Part shown: positions 8,304-19,406 of the stretch, piece after piece | Layout: every line of letters starts with the position of its first letter | Numbering within the stretch: position 1 is the first letter of the stretch | NCBI RefSeq assembly: GCF_012641465.1 | Contig: NZ_JABAIK010000018.1 | Coordinates: 1 to 64,000 of the forward strand | Reading direction: 5' to 3' | Source: Vibrio agarilyticus | Lineage (GTDB): Bacteria; Pseudomonadota; Gammaproteobacteria; Enterobacterales; Vibrionaceae | Length of the DNA: 64,000 bases | Translations under genes and position numbers: made by a program | Notes under the pieces: generated by a model | Told to the model about the DNA's origin: nothing | Databases searched by the model: none | The model's input: only the letters and a program-made list of their open reading frames with translations

Positions 8304-8558
8304 CTAGGCAAGACCTTGAATGATTACAAACTTCTCAAATAAAGCGTCATCGCTTTCGATGTGTTGCGGATCCGTAATAATGCACTTATTGATCGGGCAA
8401 ACTGATTGACACGTCGGTTTATCATAATGTCCTTTGCACTCCGTACAGAGTGCAGGATCAATTTCAAAGATATTCGCACCCATTGAAATCGCGTCATTTG
8501 GACACTCAGGTTCACACATATCACAATTGATGCATTTTTCGGTAATGAGGAGTGCCAT
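8304..8558 (-). CDS. yfhL: YfhL-type 2[4Fe-4S] ferredoxin
   Basis: This 84-residue ferredoxin has the first cluster motif C9-x2-C12-x2-C15-x3-C19-P and a second set C38, C41, C50, C54 with the 8-residue gap between C41 and C50 (ECKGHYDKPTC) that marks the YfhL/Alvin-type ferredoxins, plus C59. It should carry single electrons at low potential. It starts 2 bp after the stop of trhP, so the two are surely cotranscribed. That makes it a good candidate electron donor for, or cofactor partner of, TrhP (inference). Confidence 0.92.
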   Translation of the reverse strand: MALLITEKCINCDMCEPECPNDAISMGANIFEIDPALCTECKGHYDKPTCQSVCPINKCIITDPQHIESDDALFEKFVIIQGLA

Positions 8559-8560
8559 GA

Positions 8561-9961
8561 TTATTTTCCGGTTGGATTACGAGTATCCTGACCATCATTG
8601 AGGTTGCGCATGATCAAGGCAAACTCTAGTGCCAAATCCTCAGGCACGGGAATATAAACAAAGTGGCCATTACCTTTTGCATCATCGATTGCTTCACCTT
8701 TACGGTTTTGCATCGCTTCCAATGTGAAATTAACGTTACCTTTTGGCGTCATTAATTCAAGGCTATCGCCGACAACAAATTTATTTTTAACTTCCACTTC
8801 GGCCATGCCATCGCGGCGTTTGCCCGTAAATTCTCCGACGAACTGTTGGGCGTCGGAAACGGAGTAACCGTAATCATAATTTTGGTACGCGTCATGAGTG
8901 TGGCGACGCAAGAAACCTTCGGTGTAGCCACGGTGCGCGAGGCTTTCCAAGGTTGTCATCAATGTTTCATCGAATGGCTTTCCTGCAACGGCATCATCTA
9001 TCGCTTTACGATAAACTTGAGCGGTGCGCGCACAGTAGTAGAACGATTTGGTCCGGCCTTCAATTTTAAGTGAATGAACTCCCATCTTTGTCAATCGTTC
9101 TACGTGCTGAATCGCTCGCAAATCTTTTGAATTCATGATGTAAGTACCATGCTCATCTTCAAAAGCAGCCATCTTTTCCTCAGGACGATGACTCTCTGAC
9201 AGTAGCACAACATCGTCAATAGGCTTACCACGACCAATGGTGGTTTCTGGACGACTGTCCGCCACCTCAATAGCGTGCGCTTGTTTGGGATCAAACGCTT
9301 CAACAATCTGGCCCGCGTCGTTCTCAGTGCCTTCTTCCACTTTGTATTCCCAGCGACACGCGTTGGTGCAGGTGCCTTGGTTTGGATCGCGTTTATTGAT
9401 ATAGCCAGAAAGCAAACAACGACCGGAATACGCCATGCAAAGCGCACCGTGAACAAAGACTTCAATTTCGGTATTTGGGCACTGTTCGCGAATTTCTTCT
9501 ATTTCTTCAAGAGATAACTCACGCGATACGATAACGCGCTCAACCCCTTGGCTGGCCCAAAACTTCACTGTCGCCCAGTTGACGGCGTTAGCTTGCACTG
9601 ACAGATGAATCGCCATGTCTGGAAATGCTTCACGTACCATCATGATGAGCCCAGGATCTGACATGATCAGCGCATCTGGCCCCATTTCGACTACGGGTTT
9701 GAGATCGCGGATGAAGGTTTTTAGCTTTGAGTTATGTGGCTGAATGTTGCAAACCACATAAAATTTCTTACCCAAGGCGTGGGCCTCATCGATGCCAATC
9801 TTTAGATTTTCGTGGTTAAACTCATTGTTGCGTACGCGCAAGCTATAACGAGGCTGGCCTGCATATACCGCATCGGCGCCGTAGGCAAAGGCGTAGCGCA
9901 TATTCTTTAGGCTACCCGCTGGGGAGAGAAGTTCTGGTGTAAACATGTCGTTGGTACTCAT
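8561..9961 (-). CDS. trhP: tRNA 5-hydroxyuridine modification protein (peptidase U32 family)
   Basis: TrhP (formerly YegQ) makes 5-hydroxyuridine at tRNA position 34 in a prephenate-dependent pathway, a step towards cmo5U. The 466-residue product is near-identical in layout to the E. coli protein: PELLSPAGSLKNMRYAFAYG at the N-terminus, the U32 signature ELEIEVFVHGALC-like region around residues 165-175, and four cysteines in GALCMAYSGRC...GTCTNACRW, a probable Fe-S or metal site. E. coli TrhP begins at the residue matching Met6 (9946), which is an alternative start. It is first in an operon with yfhL. Confidence 0.95.
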   Translation of the reverse strand: MSTNDMFTPELLSPAGSLKNMRYAFAYGADAVYAGQPRYSLRVRNNEFNHENLKIGIDEAHALGKKFYVVCNIQPHNSKLKTFIRDLKPVVEMGPDALIMSDPGLIMMVREAFPDMAIHLSVQANAVNWATVKFWASQGVERVIVSRELSLEEIEEIREQCPNTEIEVFVHGALCMAYSGRCLLSGYINKRDPNQGTCTNACRWEYKVEEGTENDAGQIVEAFDPKQAHAIEVADSRPETTIGRGKPIDDVVLLSESHRPEEKMAAFEDEHGTYIMNSKDLRAIQHVERLTKMGVHSLKIEGRTKSFYYCARTAQVYRKAIDDAVAGKPFDETLMTTLESLAHRGYTEGFLRRHTHDAYQNYDYGYSVSDAQQFVGEFTGKRRDGMAEVEVKNKFVVGDSLELMTPKGNVNFTLEAMQNRKGEAIDDAKGNGHFVYIPVPEDLALEFALIMRNLNDGQDTRNPTGK

Positions 9962-10170
9962 TCTGATTGCAAATCAGTTCGCATCACCTAGTGATACGAA
10001 GGAAAAGCGCGATTTTACGATGTTCGCCGAGTGAACGCCACTATTGGATCTCTTCGCGCATGATCATTGGTGAGATTGGCACGCATTATCGCACGGTTGC
10101 ACTGTCGTTTGTCCGTTGTGCTCACTACGCTCTAGAAAACCTTACCGAGTTTAAATCAGGAATAAAATGA

Positions 10171-11328
10171 ATGGTTAGCGAGTTATTAGTCGCGGTCGAA
10201 CACTTTTTACAGACACTCTTCAATATGGTTTGGCAAATATATTGGCCACTTGCGATGGGGCTGATTGTCTCCTCTTTGATTCGTAATTGGTTGCCCGTGG
10301 AGGCCGTACTGAAATACTTAGGTAAAACCAACTACAAAAGCGTCGCGACTGCGACGCTAATGGGCATGATGTCTTCATCGTGCTCTTACGTTGCCGCGTC
10401 AATGTCACGAACGCTACTGATTAAGCGCGCGGCCGTACCCAATGCGATGGCGTTTTTAGTCGCCAGCACCAATTTGATCCTTGAGATGTTCATCGTGCTC
10501 GTAGCCCTACTGGGATGGGCTTTTTTCTGGGGCGAGGTGATTGGTGGTTTGATTTTGATTGTCACTGTAGCGATTGTTTTTCAATTTTTTTACCCTCAAG
10601 CGGTCAGTGACGAGCTGAGAGACAATCTAGCGATTCAGGCGCAAAAAGAGGCGCAATCAATGGCAAGTATGCAAAGTGATATGCCAGAGACTGCATCGCC
10701 CGAGTCGAGCTCGAAGCCTCAAGTGGCTAAGCTGGGTTTATGGCAGAGTTTGAGTCACTCTGCTGGGTATTATCGAATGGATATCGATATGATTGGTCGC
10801 GAAATTCTCTTTGGCGTCGTCGTCTCATCATTTTTGATTGCAGTGGTTCCTCTTGAAGGCTGGCGTTCACTGTTTATTGACTCTGCGACGATATTACCCG
10901 GTTGGCTTCACTCCGTGATAGATGTGGTGATTGGCGTATTGGTGGCGGTTATTGCGTATGTGTGTTCGGTTGGTAACCTAATTTTGGCTGCCGCGTTATG
11001 GCATGGTGGGATTTCATTTGGCGGTGTAATTGGTTTTATTCTAGCCGACGTGCTTACCATACCTATGGTGCGAGTTTACATCGGCTACTATGGCAAACGT
11101 CCGACGCGTTGGATGGTGGCGCTGCTGTTTGTTTCAATCGTATTTACCGGAATCGCGATTGATGGGCTCTTGCACTTAAGTGGCATCGAATTATCCAACA
11201 CCCACTTGAGGCCGCTCAATCAAGACGGCTTTGGCTGGAATGCGGCAACGATTTTAAACCTTGTCTTTATTCCACTTTCCATTTGGTACTACCGCCTTGG
11301 TAAAGGCAAAGGCGAAATGATGATGTGA
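10171..11328 (+). CDS. YraQ/DUF318-family permease
   Basis: This 385-residue integral membrane protein has two halves separated by a hydrophilic cytoplasmic linker of about residues 145-200. Each half carries a related motif: MGMMSSSCSYVAASMSRTLL near residue 70 and AYVCSVGNLILAAALWHGG near residue 265. That cysteine-bearing pattern is typical of the YraQ/DUF318 permeases, which include ArsP organoarsenical exporters. The substrate here is unknown. AGGA lies 10 bases before the ATG. It is divergent from trhP and convergent with rdgC. Confidence 0.8.
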   Translation: MVSELLVAVEHFLQTLFNMVWQIYWPLAMGLIVSSLIRNWLPVEAVLKYLGKTNYKSVATATLMGMMSSSCSYVAASMSRTLLIKRAAVPNAMAFLVASTNLILEMFIVLVALLGWAFFWGEVIGGLILIVTVAIVFQFFYPQAVSDELRDNLAIQAQKEAQSMASMQSDMPETASPESSSKPQVAKLGLWQSLSHSAGYYRMDIDMIGREILFGVVVSSFLIAVVPLEGWRSLFIDSATILPGWLHSVIDVVIGVLVAVIAYVCSVGNLILAAALWHGGISFGGVIGFILADVLTIPMVRVYIGYYGKRPTRWMVALLFVSIVFTGIAIDGLLHLSGIELSNTHLRPLNQDGFGWNAATILNLVFIPLSIWYYRLGKGKGEMMM

Positions 11329-11387
11329 CTCATCCGTCAAGCCTGAAACGCACGCTTGAAATGGTCGATACGCAGGCGTATGTTCTC

Positions 11388-11421
11388 GGCCCACCACAGA
11401 GTTGATTCACATTGGTGGGCC
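11388..11421. terminator. Hairpin between convergent permease and rdgC
   Basis: A 9-bp perfect stem, GGCCCACCA / TGGTGGGCC, lies in the 148-bp gap between convergent genes. Neither side has a good T run, so it may be a transcription barrier or bidirectional terminator of modest strength. Confidence 0.45.
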
Positions 11422-11476
11422 TTGTTCGAGGTTCGCCGTTTCGTCACATCAAGGCGTTGCGGCAAGCTGTTGCTGT

Positions 11477-12382
11477 TTACTCGTCAAACCCACCGAGTAC
11501 GTTGATCAAATCAGGTAATAGCGCACCTAACTCGCCGCACATGAGAGAAAAGTCAGCGTCAAAACGCGCCGCTTGATCTTCTCGTGGAATATCTTCGTTT
11601 TGCTCGCGTAACGCTTCAGAAAATTTGAGTCGTTTGATACTCATATCTTCATCTAAAACAAACTCTAAACGCTCTTGCCAATCCAGAGCTAACTTGGTGA
11701 CCATTTTGTCTGCAAGCAAGTGCTGCTGCATTTCTTCGGCGCTGAGATCTTGGCGCTTGGCACGAATGATCCCACCTTCTTCCAATTGGGATTTGAATTC
11801 CGCTTCATCGAGTAGAGTAAAACCGGCCGGCGTTTGTGCTGTTTTGACCCATTCTGTCATCGTATTTGCGATCGGGAGTTTAGGAAGTGCAGGCACAACA
11901 GGCAGGCTACCCATCGTTTTGCGCAGCAGCGCAATAACATCTTCTGCTTTTTTGTAGCTGCCAGCATCGACTAACAGTAGATCCAGTTTAGGCAAAATTA
12001 ATAACTGAGTATGGCTCGAACGGCTAAAAGCGCGTGGCAGCAAATCGAGCATGATTTCATCTTTTAATGTCTCTTTTTCTTTCTTTTTCAGAGGTCGCCC
12101 TTCGGCCTGCTCAAGTGCATCCACTTTATGGTTCAGTGCGTCTTTAATGACGGAAGCCGGAACCATTTTTTCTTCTTTTTTTGCACGGATCAGAATCGCA
12201 TCCTCTGCGACATGGGTCATCATATCGCCGTGGCGTCCCATTGCTGTCACCCAACCAAATTTTTGTTTATCTTGGCTGCCACAAGGTGAAAAACGGAACT
12301 CTGCAAGTTGGCTTTCAAGCTTTTCGGGGTTGAATTCAATGTCGCGACTGACGCGATAGGCCAAACAGTTTTTAAACCACAT
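11477..12382 (-). CDS. rdgC: Recombination-associated protein RdgC
   Basis: RdgC forms a ring-shaped dimer that binds DNA without sequence preference and limits RecA loading. The 301-residue product matches the family in length and in diagnostic segments: [10 protein letters not shown] at the start, [14 protein letters not shown] near 31-44, [10 protein letters not shown] near 130, and the lysine/arginine-rich [18 protein letters not shown] near 205. It is a single-gene unit transcribed away from phoB. Confidence 0.96.
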   Translation of the reverse strand: MWFKNCLAYRVSRDIEFNPEKLESQLAEFRFSPCGSQDKQKFGWVTAMGRHGDMMTHVAEDAILIRAKKEEKMVPASVIKDALNHKVDALEQAEGRPLKKKEKETLKDEIMLDLLPRAFSRSSHTQLLILPKLDLLLVDAGSYKKAEDVIALLRKTMGSLPVVPALPKLPIANTMTEWVKTAQTPAGFTLLDEAEFKSQLEEGGIIRAKRQDLSAEEMQQHLLADKMVTKLALDWQERLEFVLDEDMSIKRLKFSEALREQNEDIPREDQAARFDADFSLMCGELGALLPDLINVLGGFDE

Positions 12383-12728
12383 GATTGTTTCTCAAAGCGA
12401 TAAATGAAGTCGCCTATAATAGAAAATTTTTGGGCTTTTGTCTTATACCTAGGTCACTTGAGTATATACCCATCAGCGTTGAGTTATTTGGGGCCAAATT
12501 ACTTTGAGTTAAAAGTAAATGGCACAAGGTTTTTACTGGCGTAATAGAGCGTAAGGCGTGCAGAGCGTTGTTTGGGCAGAGAAGTATCTATTTGGGTGAA
12601 TTGTCAAAGAATTTTCGATGAAAATTTGTTTGCAAAGGTCACAAAAGTGTCATAATAAATCGTAATAATGCTTACAGTTGCAAAGGGCTATTGACTCATT
12701 TACGTTCATTCTCATAAGGTTAATGATT
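12383..12728. other. rdgC-phoB divergent intergenic region
   Basis: This 346-bp region has no gene. It holds the divergent promoters, the Pho box described separately, and a short piece resembling an end of the intergenic repeat family (TATACCTAGG...AGTATATACCC, about 12444-12472). The rest is AT-rich and shows nothing else I can name. Confidence 0.6.
12637..12665 (+). promoter_or_regulatory. Pho box upstream of phoB
   Basis: Three 7-mers separated by 4 bp, GGTCACA-aaag-TGTCATA-ataa-ATCGTAA, match the PhoB direct-repeat pattern (CTGTCAT units at 11-bp intervals). The site lies 64 bp before the phoB start, as expected for PhoB autoregulation. The third repeat is weak. Confidence 0.8.
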
Positions 12729-13418
12729 ATGTCTAGAAGGATTCTTGTTGTTGAAGACGAAGCACCAATTCGTGAAATGTTGTGTTTTGTTCTTGAACAA
12801 AAAGGGTATCAAGCCGTTGAGGCAGAAGATTACGATACAGCGGTTAGCCGCTTGTCTGAGCCTTTTCCTGATCTGGTGCTTCTAGATTGGATGTTACCTG
12901 GCGGCAGTGGTATCAATTTTATTAAGCACATGAAGCGAGATGAATTGACCCGTAATATTCCGGTGGTCATGTTAACGGCTCGCGGTGAAGAAGAAGACAA
13001 AGTTCGCGGCCTTGAAGTGGGCGCCGATGATTACATCACCAAACCTTTTTCTCCTAAAGAGCTGGTGGCTCGTTTAAAAGCGGTTATTCGTCGTGTCACG
13101 CCTACTGCGCTGGAAGATATTATTGATGTTCAAGGGCTGAAGCTTGACCCGGTATCTCATCGCGTCACCGCAAATGACGACGCGGTCGAAATGGGCCCAA
13201 CGGAATTTAAGATGCTGCATTTCTTTATGACGCATCAAGAGCGCGTTTATAGTCGTGAACAACTGCTCAATAATGTGTGGGGAACGAACGTGTATGTTGA
13301 AGATCGCACGGTGGATGTGCATATTCGACGTCTGCGTAAAGCTCTTGAAGCGGCGGGGCACGATAAGCTTATTCAAACCGTTCGTGGCGCAGGCTATCGA
13401 TTCTCGACCAAAGCGTGA
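12729..13418 (+). CDS. phoB: Phosphate regulon response regulator PhoB
   Basis: PhoB is the transcription activator of the phosphate-starvation response. The 229-residue product has a receiver domain with acidic pocket D10/E11, phosphorylation site Asp53 (LLDWMLPGG) and Lys in [12 protein letters not shown], then a winged-helix OmpR-type DNA-binding domain ending [13 protein letters not shown]. The start at 12729 is preferred over upstream in-frame codons because it matches E. coli ([10 protein letters not shown]) and has AAGG 10 bases before it. phoR follows after 18 bp. Confidence 0.98.
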   Translation: MSRRILVVEDEAPIREMLCFVLEQKGYQAVEAEDYDTAVSRLSEPFPDLVLLDWMLPGGSGINFIKHMKRDELTRNIPVVMLTARGEEEDKVRGLEVGADDYITKPFSPKELVARLKAVIRRVTPTALEDIIDVQGLKLDPVSHRVTANDDAVEMGPTEFKMLHFFMTHQERVYSREQLLNNVWGTNVYVEDRTVDVHIRRLRKALEAAGHDKLIQTVRGAGYRFSTKA

Positions 13419-13436
13419 TCCTTTTTGGAGTTTTAA

Positions 13437-14741
13437 GTGGTTGAAAGACTGACTTGGAAAAAGCTGGCCTGGGAGCTGGCTTTTTTTTACACCCCCTGGC
13501 TAATTCTTGGCTGGATTTTTGGGTATATGCCGTGGATGTTGCTGATCGCCACTGTGCTGCAATTGGCGTGGCATCTGCACAATCAAGTGCGCCTGTCTGC
13601 GTGGCTTTGGGATGAAAAGCGTTTAACGCCGCCCTCTGGCAGTGGCAATTGGGAGTCACTGTTTAATGGCTTGTATCGATTGCAGCAACGTCAGCGACGT
13701 AAACGTAAAGAGCTCACCAATCTTATTCGCCGTTTTCGCAATGGTGCAGAATCTTTACCCGATGCTGTCGTGGTTTTTCGTGCCGAAGGCAATATTGTCT
13801 GGTGTAACCGGTTAGCGCAGCATTTATTGGGTTTTCAGTGGCCGGAAGACGCAGGTCAGCCCATCTCTAATTTGATTCGTACCCCTGATTTCATTAAGTA
13901 CCTCAATCGCCGTAACTTTGATGAACCGCTAGAAATGTCCTCACCGCTCAATGTTGAGCGCATGTTAGAGCTGCGAATTGTGCCTTATACCGAAGGCGAA
14001 CACTTGATTGTGGTTCGTGATGTGACTCAGCTTAAGCAGCTTGAAGGCATGCGGCGTAACTTTTTTGCCAACGTTTCTCATGAACTGCGCACGCCGATGA
14101 CGGTTTTGCAAGGTTATCTGGAAATGACAGAAGATCCAGACATGCTAGTCGGCCCGATGTGGAGCAAGGCTCATGGCGTCATGACCGAGCAATTAAACCG
14201 AATGAACAGCTTGGTGAATCAATTGCTCACCTTGTCCAAGATTGAAGCCGCGCCAATGCATGAGTTGGATCAAGTCGTTGATGTGCCAGCTATGTTGGAA
14301 GTCCTTGAAAAAGAGGCGCACAGTTTAAGTGGCGATAATTTGCATCAGTTGCACTTTGATGTCGATACGCATTTGCGTGTGTTTGCCGATGAAGATCAAC
14401 TGCGAAGCGCGATTTCCAATTTGGTTTATAATGCCGTGAAATACACGCCAGCGGGCGCGGAAATTTATGTGCGGTGGTTCCAAGTGCCACAAGGCGCGTG
14501 TTTGCAAGTTCGTGATACTGGGGATGGGATTGAGCCTCAGCACTTGCACCGCTTGACGGAGCGCTTTTATCGCGTGGATAAAGCGCGATCGCGAGATACC
14601 GGAGGCAGTGGGCTTGGTCTTGCGATTGTGAAACATGCGCTAACGCATCACGACTCTCATCTTGATATTCAAAGTGAAGTCGGTGTTGGCAGTCAATTCT
14701 CGTTTGTTCTTCCTAATCGTTTGGTGGTGAGATGCGATTAA
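13437..14741 (+). CDS. phoR: Phosphate regulon sensor histidine kinase PhoR
   Basis: PhoR phosphorylates PhoB when the Pst complex signals low phosphate. In order: two closely spaced N-terminal membrane segments (about 12-47), a basic linker, a PAS domain (about 100-195), the HisKA domain with His215 in [12 protein letters not shown], and a HATPase domain with [17 protein letters not shown] and [12 protein letters not shown]. The GTG start has GGAG 6 bases upstream. It has no large periplasmic domain, as expected for PhoR. It overlaps the next gene by 10 bp. Confidence 0.97.
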   Translation: MVERLTWKKLAWELAFFYTPWLILGWIFGYMPWMLLIATVLQLAWHLHNQVRLSAWLWDEKRLTPPSGSGNWESLFNGLYRLQQRQRRKRKELTNLIRRFRNGAESLPDAVVVFRAEGNIVWCNRLAQHLLGFQWPEDAGQPISNLIRTPDFIKYLNRRNFDEPLEMSSPLNVERMLELRIVPYTEGEHLIVVRDVTQLKQLEGMRRNFFANVSHELRTPMTVLQGYLEMTEDPDMLVGPMWSKAHGVMTEQLNRMNSLVNQLLTLSKIEAAPMHELDQVVDVPAMLEVLEKEAHSLSGDNLHQLHFDVDTHLRVFADEDQLRSAISNLVYNAVKYTPAGAEIYVRWFQVPQGACLQVRDTGDGIEPQHLHRLTERFYRVDKARSRDTGGSGLGLAIVKHALTHHDSHLDIQSEVGVGSQFSFVLPNRLVVRCD

Positions 14742-15760
14742 TGGTTGCGTGGTGTTTTTCTGTTGTGATTGCTCTAGGAGGCTTGTTGCCTTTGAGTGCT
14801 TATGCTGAAAGTGAATTGCTTCGTGACGCGGTTGTCGCGTCCGACTCGCAAAGTGAATTCACACTGCCCGATTACCAAAAAGTTCCCGGAATAGCGGGCA
14901 ATTTATTGTCGGTGGGTTCAGATACATTAGCGGGCATGACAACGCTATGGGTGGAAGCATTTAAAACGTATTACCCTAACATTAATGCACAAGTTCAGGC
15001 ATCTGGTTCATCAACGGCGCCGCCGGCATTAACTGAGCAAACCGCGCAATTTGGTGCAATGAGCCGCGCCATGCGAATGCGAGAGGTGGAGGCGTTTGAA
15101 CAAGAGCACGGCTACAAACCGACCGCATTAAAAGTCGCCATTGATGCTATTGGGATTTTTGTTCATCAAGATAACCCAATCAAAGGGCTTAACTTTGCGC
15201 AAATAGATGCGATTTATTCAGCAACAGGACGGTGCGATGACGCCCCTGCTATCAATAACTGGCAAGCGCTTGGCGTTGATGCGTCGTGGGCAAAACGAAA
15301 AATCCAACTGTTTGGCCGCAATTCGGTCTCGGGCACTTATGGTTACTTCAAAAAGAATGCCTTGTGCGGCGGTGACTTTCAGGCTCGCGTGAACGAGCAA
15401 CCCGGTTCTGCCTCAGTTGTTCAATCTGTTGCGTCTACCATCAGTGGTATTGGGTATTCAGGTGTTGGTTATCGTGTGGCGGGAGTGCGTAGTGTTCCGA
15501 TTGCAATTCAGGGCAATGACTACATTGAGCCTTCTCGTGACAATATTTTATCTGGTGAGTACCCACTCTCTCGCTACTTGTATGTCTATGTGAATAAGCA
15601 TCCGAACAAACCTCTTTCGCCAATTGAAGCAGAATTTATTCGTTTTATTTATTCTGCTCAAGGCCAAGCCCTAGTGGATAAAGATGGTTATGTTCCGATT
15701 GGTCGCACATTGGCTCAGCAAGAGCTGGCCAAAGTGGGGTTATCGGAACGGGTTAATTAA
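14732..15760 (+). CDS. pstS: PstS-family phosphate-binding protein
   Basis: A 342-residue periplasmic solute-binding protein with a signal peptide ending SAYA near residue 25. Phosphate-contacting loops of the PstS family are visible: [20 protein letters not shown] and [12 protein letters not shown], with GAMSRAM between. It should deliver phosphate to the PstCAB transporter encoded 4 kb downstream. Its coupling to phoR (10-bp overlap) means it is expressed from the phoB Pho box and not its own. Ppx runs in from the other side with only 7 bp between the stops. Confidence 0.9.
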   Translation: MRLMVAWCFSVVIALGGLLPLSAYAESELLRDAVVASDSQSEFTLPDYQKVPGIAGNLLSVGSDTLAGMTTLWVEAFKTYYPNINAQVQASGSSTAPPALTEQTAQFGAMSRAMRMREVEAFEQEHGYKPTALKVAIDAIGIFVHQDNPIKGLNFAQIDAIYSATGRCDDAPAINNWQALGVDASWAKRKIQLFGRNSVSGTYGYFKKNALCGGDFQARVNEQPGSASVVQSVASTISGIGYSGVGYRVAGVRSVPIAIQGNDYIEPSRDNILSGEYPLSRYLYVYVNKHPNKPLSPIEAEFIRFIYSAQGQALVDKDGYVPIGRTLAQQELAKVGLSERVN

Positions 15761-15767
15761 CCACACA

Positions 15768-17291
15768 TCATGAGGTTACAGGGTCAATTGAGAGTGCCCA
15801 GCCGGCATGAGCCCATCGCTCTCGCTCTTCCAAAAGATCGGCGTGTAGCAATTTATTATGTTCGAGCCAGTCACGACGACTTGCGCTTAACTGCCAGCCT
15901 GATTTTGTGATTGTTAAGTGCATATCCGCAAGTGGTTCAGCTCCCCTTTGACCGTTTAATACAATCGCTAAGCGCAGCAACTTGATAAGACAATGCAGCG
16001 CTTCTGGTTTGTAAAGACTGAAACTTGGTAGCTCATTCAGTTTTAATGCCTTACGTTGAAATCGCGCTAGCCAAGCGAGCAGAAGTTGTTGCTCTGAGTT
16101 AAAACCAGGCATATTGGTGTGCTGGAGAATATAAGCGGAATGACGATGATAACCTCGCAAGCTGATACTCAGACCCACTTCATGAAGCAAGCTTGCCCAC
16201 TCGAGCATAGCACGCAGTTCCCGCTTGTTCGTGAGATGACAATCACGAGCAACCTTGTCAAACAGCGCGCTGGCGAGATCTTTGACGCGAGTAGCATGCC
16301 TAATATCGACGGCATGTTTGTATGCCAAATTCTCGGTGGTGCGCATTCGAATGTCAGTGCGCGCAAACCGCGCCTCCATCTCATAAAGCAGCCCCTCGCG
16401 CAGTGCGCCATCAGAAAAATGCAGCGTTTCGATGGCGAGATCGTCAACTATCGCAGTGAGTATGGCAACGCCTGCGGCAAAAACGGGCTTTCTTTCGTCG
16501 GTGAGGCCAGGAAGTTGAATGGTTTCAATCGTGTCAAATTGGCATAGCGTATCGATGAGTTTATATAGGCGCTTTTGGGTGATAAGACCATCCGCGTAAC
16601 CTTGGCCGATTAAAACTTCACGTATTGCTTTGATGGTGCCCGAAGAACCTAGCGCCATTTCCCAACCAGTCTCACGATAATGGGCAGCAATCGATTCTAA
16701 TTTTTGCTCAGCGGCCAAAATAGCGCGGCTGAACGCTTTTTTAGATAATTTTCCATTGGCAAAAAAACGCTCGGTGTAACTGACGCAGCCCATCTGTTTG
16801 CTGTTCACCCATTCTGCGTCAAAACCTTGGCCTATGATCATTTCGGTACTGCCACCGCCAATATCGATGACCAGTTTAGAGTTCGACTCTGCTTGGGTGT
16901 GCGCAACACCAAGGTAAATTAATCGAGCCTCTTCTTCACCAGGAATGACTTCGATAGGATAGGGCATAACCTCAAGTGCACGTTGAATAAAGAGATGGGC
17001 ATTATTGGCTTGGCGCAGAGTATGGGTTGCCGCAATGCGCACATTATTGGCATCAAACCCTTGTAACCGCTCTGCGAACATTGCCAAGCAAGCCAAGCCG
17101 CGTTCGATAGCAGAGTGGGTGAGGTTCATCTCTTTATCCAGCCCTGCTGCAAGTCGAACGCGCTGCTTGTGGCGGCTGATAAGTTGTAAATCATTACCGA
17201 CGACCTTGGCCACCACCATATGGAAACTGTTTGATCCCAAATCGATGGCAGCAATATGTCGCGTGTTTGGCTCAAGGGACTGTTGGGGCAT
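15768..17291 (-). CDS. ppx: Exopolyphosphatase
   Basis: Ppx releases phosphate from the ends of polyphosphate. The 507-residue product has the ASKHA-fold signatures [14 protein letters not shown] near the N-terminus, the catalytic Glu region [12 protein letters not shown], the second phosphate loop [14 protein letters not shown] and GSSGTIKAI, then the C-terminal HD-like helical region (LLHEVGLSI). GppA is a paralogue of similar layout; the ppk neighbour and length favour Ppx. Its ATG lies inside the end of ppk (20-bp overlap), so the two are translationally coupled. Confidence 0.95.
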   Translation of the reverse strand: MPQQSLEPNTRHIAAIDLGSNSFHMVVAKVVGNDLQLISRHKQRVRLAAGLDKEMNLTHSAIERGLACLAMFAERLQGFDANNVRIAATHTLRQANNAHLFIQRALEVMPYPIEVIPGEEEARLIYLGVAHTQAESNSKLVIDIGGGSTEMIIGQGFDAEWVNSKQMGCVSYTERFFANGKLSKKAFSRAILAAEQKLESIAAHYRETGWEMALGSSGTIKAIREVLIGQGYADGLITQKRLYKLIDTLCQFDTIETIQLPGLTDERKPVFAAGVAILTAIVDDLAIETLHFSDGALREGLLYEMEARFARTDIRMRTTENLAYKHAVDIRHATRVKDLASALFDKVARDCHLTNKRELRAMLEWASLLHEVGLSISLRGYHRHSAYILQHTNMPGFNSEQQLLLAWLARFQRKALKLNELPSFSLYKPEALHCLIKLLRLAIVLNGQRGAEPLADMHLTITKSGWQLSASRRDWLEHNKLLHADLLEERERWAHAGWALSIDPVTS

Positions 17292-19377
17292 GCGGCTCGC
17301 TCTGTTGCTTTCTCTTACGTGTTTGTTTTTCTATATTTTTAAGATAGTCGTAGATAGCCAATTGCGAACGGACTTTTTTTCTATTGCCGCGTTTGACATA
17401 TTGATTACTCATCTCTTTATCAATGATACGAGCTTTTACTGTATCAATAAAATGAAATTCAATAATATCAATAATACGCTGTTTTAATCTTGGATCGCGC
17501 ACGGGCGTTGATACTTCAATTCGATGATCAATATTTCGCGTCATCCAGTCGGCCGATGAAATATATACTTGAGGATCGCCATTATTGTGGGCAACAATCA
17601 CACGTGGGTGCTCGAGAAAACGGTCAACAATACTGATGATTTGAATGTTTTCACTTACCCCCTCAATGTTAGGGACCAGTGAACACATGCCACGGATCAC
17701 CATTCTAATTTTAACCCCAGCATTGCTCGCGCCATATAATTTATTAACAATCCCTTTATCAACCAAATTATTCACCTTAATGGTTAACCCTGCCGGTTTG
17801 CCTTCGCGTGCATTTACGATTTCGTTATCAATAATGCGATAAAGCTGTTTACGCGAGTTACGAGGTGAAACAAGAAGATGATCAAACCTTACGGGTCGGT
17901 AAGGGTTTTCAATATAACCAAATACATTTCTCACTTCGTTGGTTATTTCTTGATCGGCGGTTAAAAGCGAGAAATCAGTGTATATTTGCGCGGTTTTTTC
18001 ATGAAAATTTCCGGTACCAATATGGGCGTATCGAACAATGGTATTCTCTTCGCGACGACTGATTAACAATAATTTTGAATGAATTTTTAGTCCTGGCGCG
18101 CCAAAAATAACGTGTACCCCGGCTTCTGTTAGTAGGCGTGACCAGACAATATTGGCTTCTTCGTCAAATCGCGCTTGCAATTCGACGACAACAGTGACTT
18201 TCTTACCGTTGTGTACCGCGTCAATAAGGGAGTTCATTAAGCGAGAATTTTTGGCAACACGATAGATATTAATTTTAATACTGAGAACTTTGGGATCAAA
18301 AGAGGCCTGTCGAACCAACTCACTGATATGATCAAAGGTGTGGTAAGGGTAATAGAGTAAAATATCTTGTGCTTTGATAGCGGCAAAGTTATTGGGAAAC
18401 CCTTCAAAGTCAGCGCATTTCATCGGTGGCAGAGGGCGATTTTCTAAATAATCTCGTCCAACATTGGGAAAGGCGATAAAGTCTTTGAAGTTGTGATAAC
18501 GGCCACCGGGGATCAAACTGTCAAAATTGGAGATTTTTAGTTTGTCGCATAAAAATGCGAGCATATTTTCCGGCATAGAACGCTCATAGACAAAGCGCAC
18601 TGGCATCGCGGTTAAACGCTGGCTGACACCTTCAGACATCTGCTCTAAGAGGCTGTATTCTACCTCGTGGCTGAGGTCGTATTCGGCGTCTCGTGTCATT
18701 TTCATGGCATAGCCATTGAGCGTGTCGTAGTCGAAAAAACCACGAAACAGATCATCAAGGCAATAGCGAATAATGTTATCAAGTAGGATGATCGTTTTGC
18801 GGCGTTTGCCCTTTTGTTCTGGCACCATGACAAAGCGTGGTAAATGGTCGGTTGGGATCTCAAGTAGTGCATATTGAGATTGGTGATCTTTTTCTAGGTC
18901 GACAGCGATGTAGGCGTATTCATCTTTTAGAAATTGCAATAGATCAATATCATCAGTGATGGTAAGTGGAGTAATGTGCGGCAGTACTTGCTGGTGGAAA
19001 TACTTACTAATCCAACGCTTTTGCGTCTCGTCAAGCTGGTGCTCATTGACGAGAAAGATACGCCGCCGCGCCATTTCACGAATTAAGTCACTGTAGAGCT
19101 CGTCAAATTTTTCATTGAGTTTGAGTGCCTTTGTTTGCATTTTAGTCAGTAGATGACGTGAGTTGTCATTGGCGCCACGCTCTTGGCTTATCAATATGCG
19201 TCTTTTAACGTCAGCGAAACGAACTTTATAGAACTCGTCAAGATTATTGGAAAAAATACCGAGAAAGCGAATGCGTTCGATTAAAGGGACGGATTTATCA
19301 GCCGCCTCTTGTAATACTCGCTCATTAAATGAAAGCCAACTTAACTCTTTTTCAATGTATAATTTTTCGCTACTCAT
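17272..19377 (-). CDS. ppk: Polyphosphate kinase 1
   Basis: Ppk polymerises the gamma-phosphate of ATP into polyphosphate. The 701-residue product starts [19 protein letters not shown], the usual Ppk1 opening, and carries the two active-site histidine regions, [11 protein letters not shown] and [14 protein letters not shown]-type ([12 protein letters not shown]), in the C-terminal phospholipase-D-like domains. The frame stays open 69 codons further upstream, but that part lies in an intergenic repeat; the ATG at 19377 has GGGAA upstream and matches the family start. It forms an operon with ppx and is divergent from pstC. Confidence 0.97.
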   Translation of the reverse strand: MSSEKLYIEKELSWLSFNERVLQEAADKSVPLIERIRFLGIFSNNLDEFYKVRFADVKRRILISQERGANDNSRHLLTKMQTKALKLNEKFDELYSDLIREMARRRIFLVNEHQLDETQKRWISKYFHQQVLPHITPLTITDDIDLLQFLKDEYAYIAVDLEKDHQSQYALLEIPTDHLPRFVMVPEQKGKRRKTIILLDNIIRYCLDDLFRGFFDYDTLNGYAMKMTRDAEYDLSHEVEYSLLEQMSEGVSQRLTAMPVRFVYERSMPENMLAFLCDKLKISNFDSLIPGGRYHNFKDFIAFPNVGRDYLENRPLPPMKCADFEGFPNNFAAIKAQDILLYYPYHTFDHISELVRQASFDPKVLSIKINIYRVAKNSRLMNSLIDAVHNGKKVTVVVELQARFDEEANIVWSRLLTEAGVHVIFGAPGLKIHSKLLLISRREENTIVRYAHIGTGNFHEKTAQIYTDFSLLTADQEITNEVRNVFGYIENPYRPVRFDHLLVSPRNSRKQLYRIIDNEIVNAREGKPAGLTIKVNNLVDKGIVNKLYGASNAGVKIRMVIRGMCSLVPNIEGVSENIQIISIVDRFLEHPRVIVAHNNGDPQVYISSADWMTRNIDHRIEVSTPVRDPRLKQRIIDIIEFHFIDTVKARIIDKEMSNQYVKRGNRKKVRSQLAIYDYLKNIEKQTRKRKQQSEPHAPTVP

Positions 19378-19406
19378 GATTCCCTTCCAACTGATTTTTA
19401 TTTGTT

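Noticed and set aside
16119-16547. Antisense frame of 142 codons within ppx
   Set aside because: Fully inside ppx, no ribosome-binding site, no motif.
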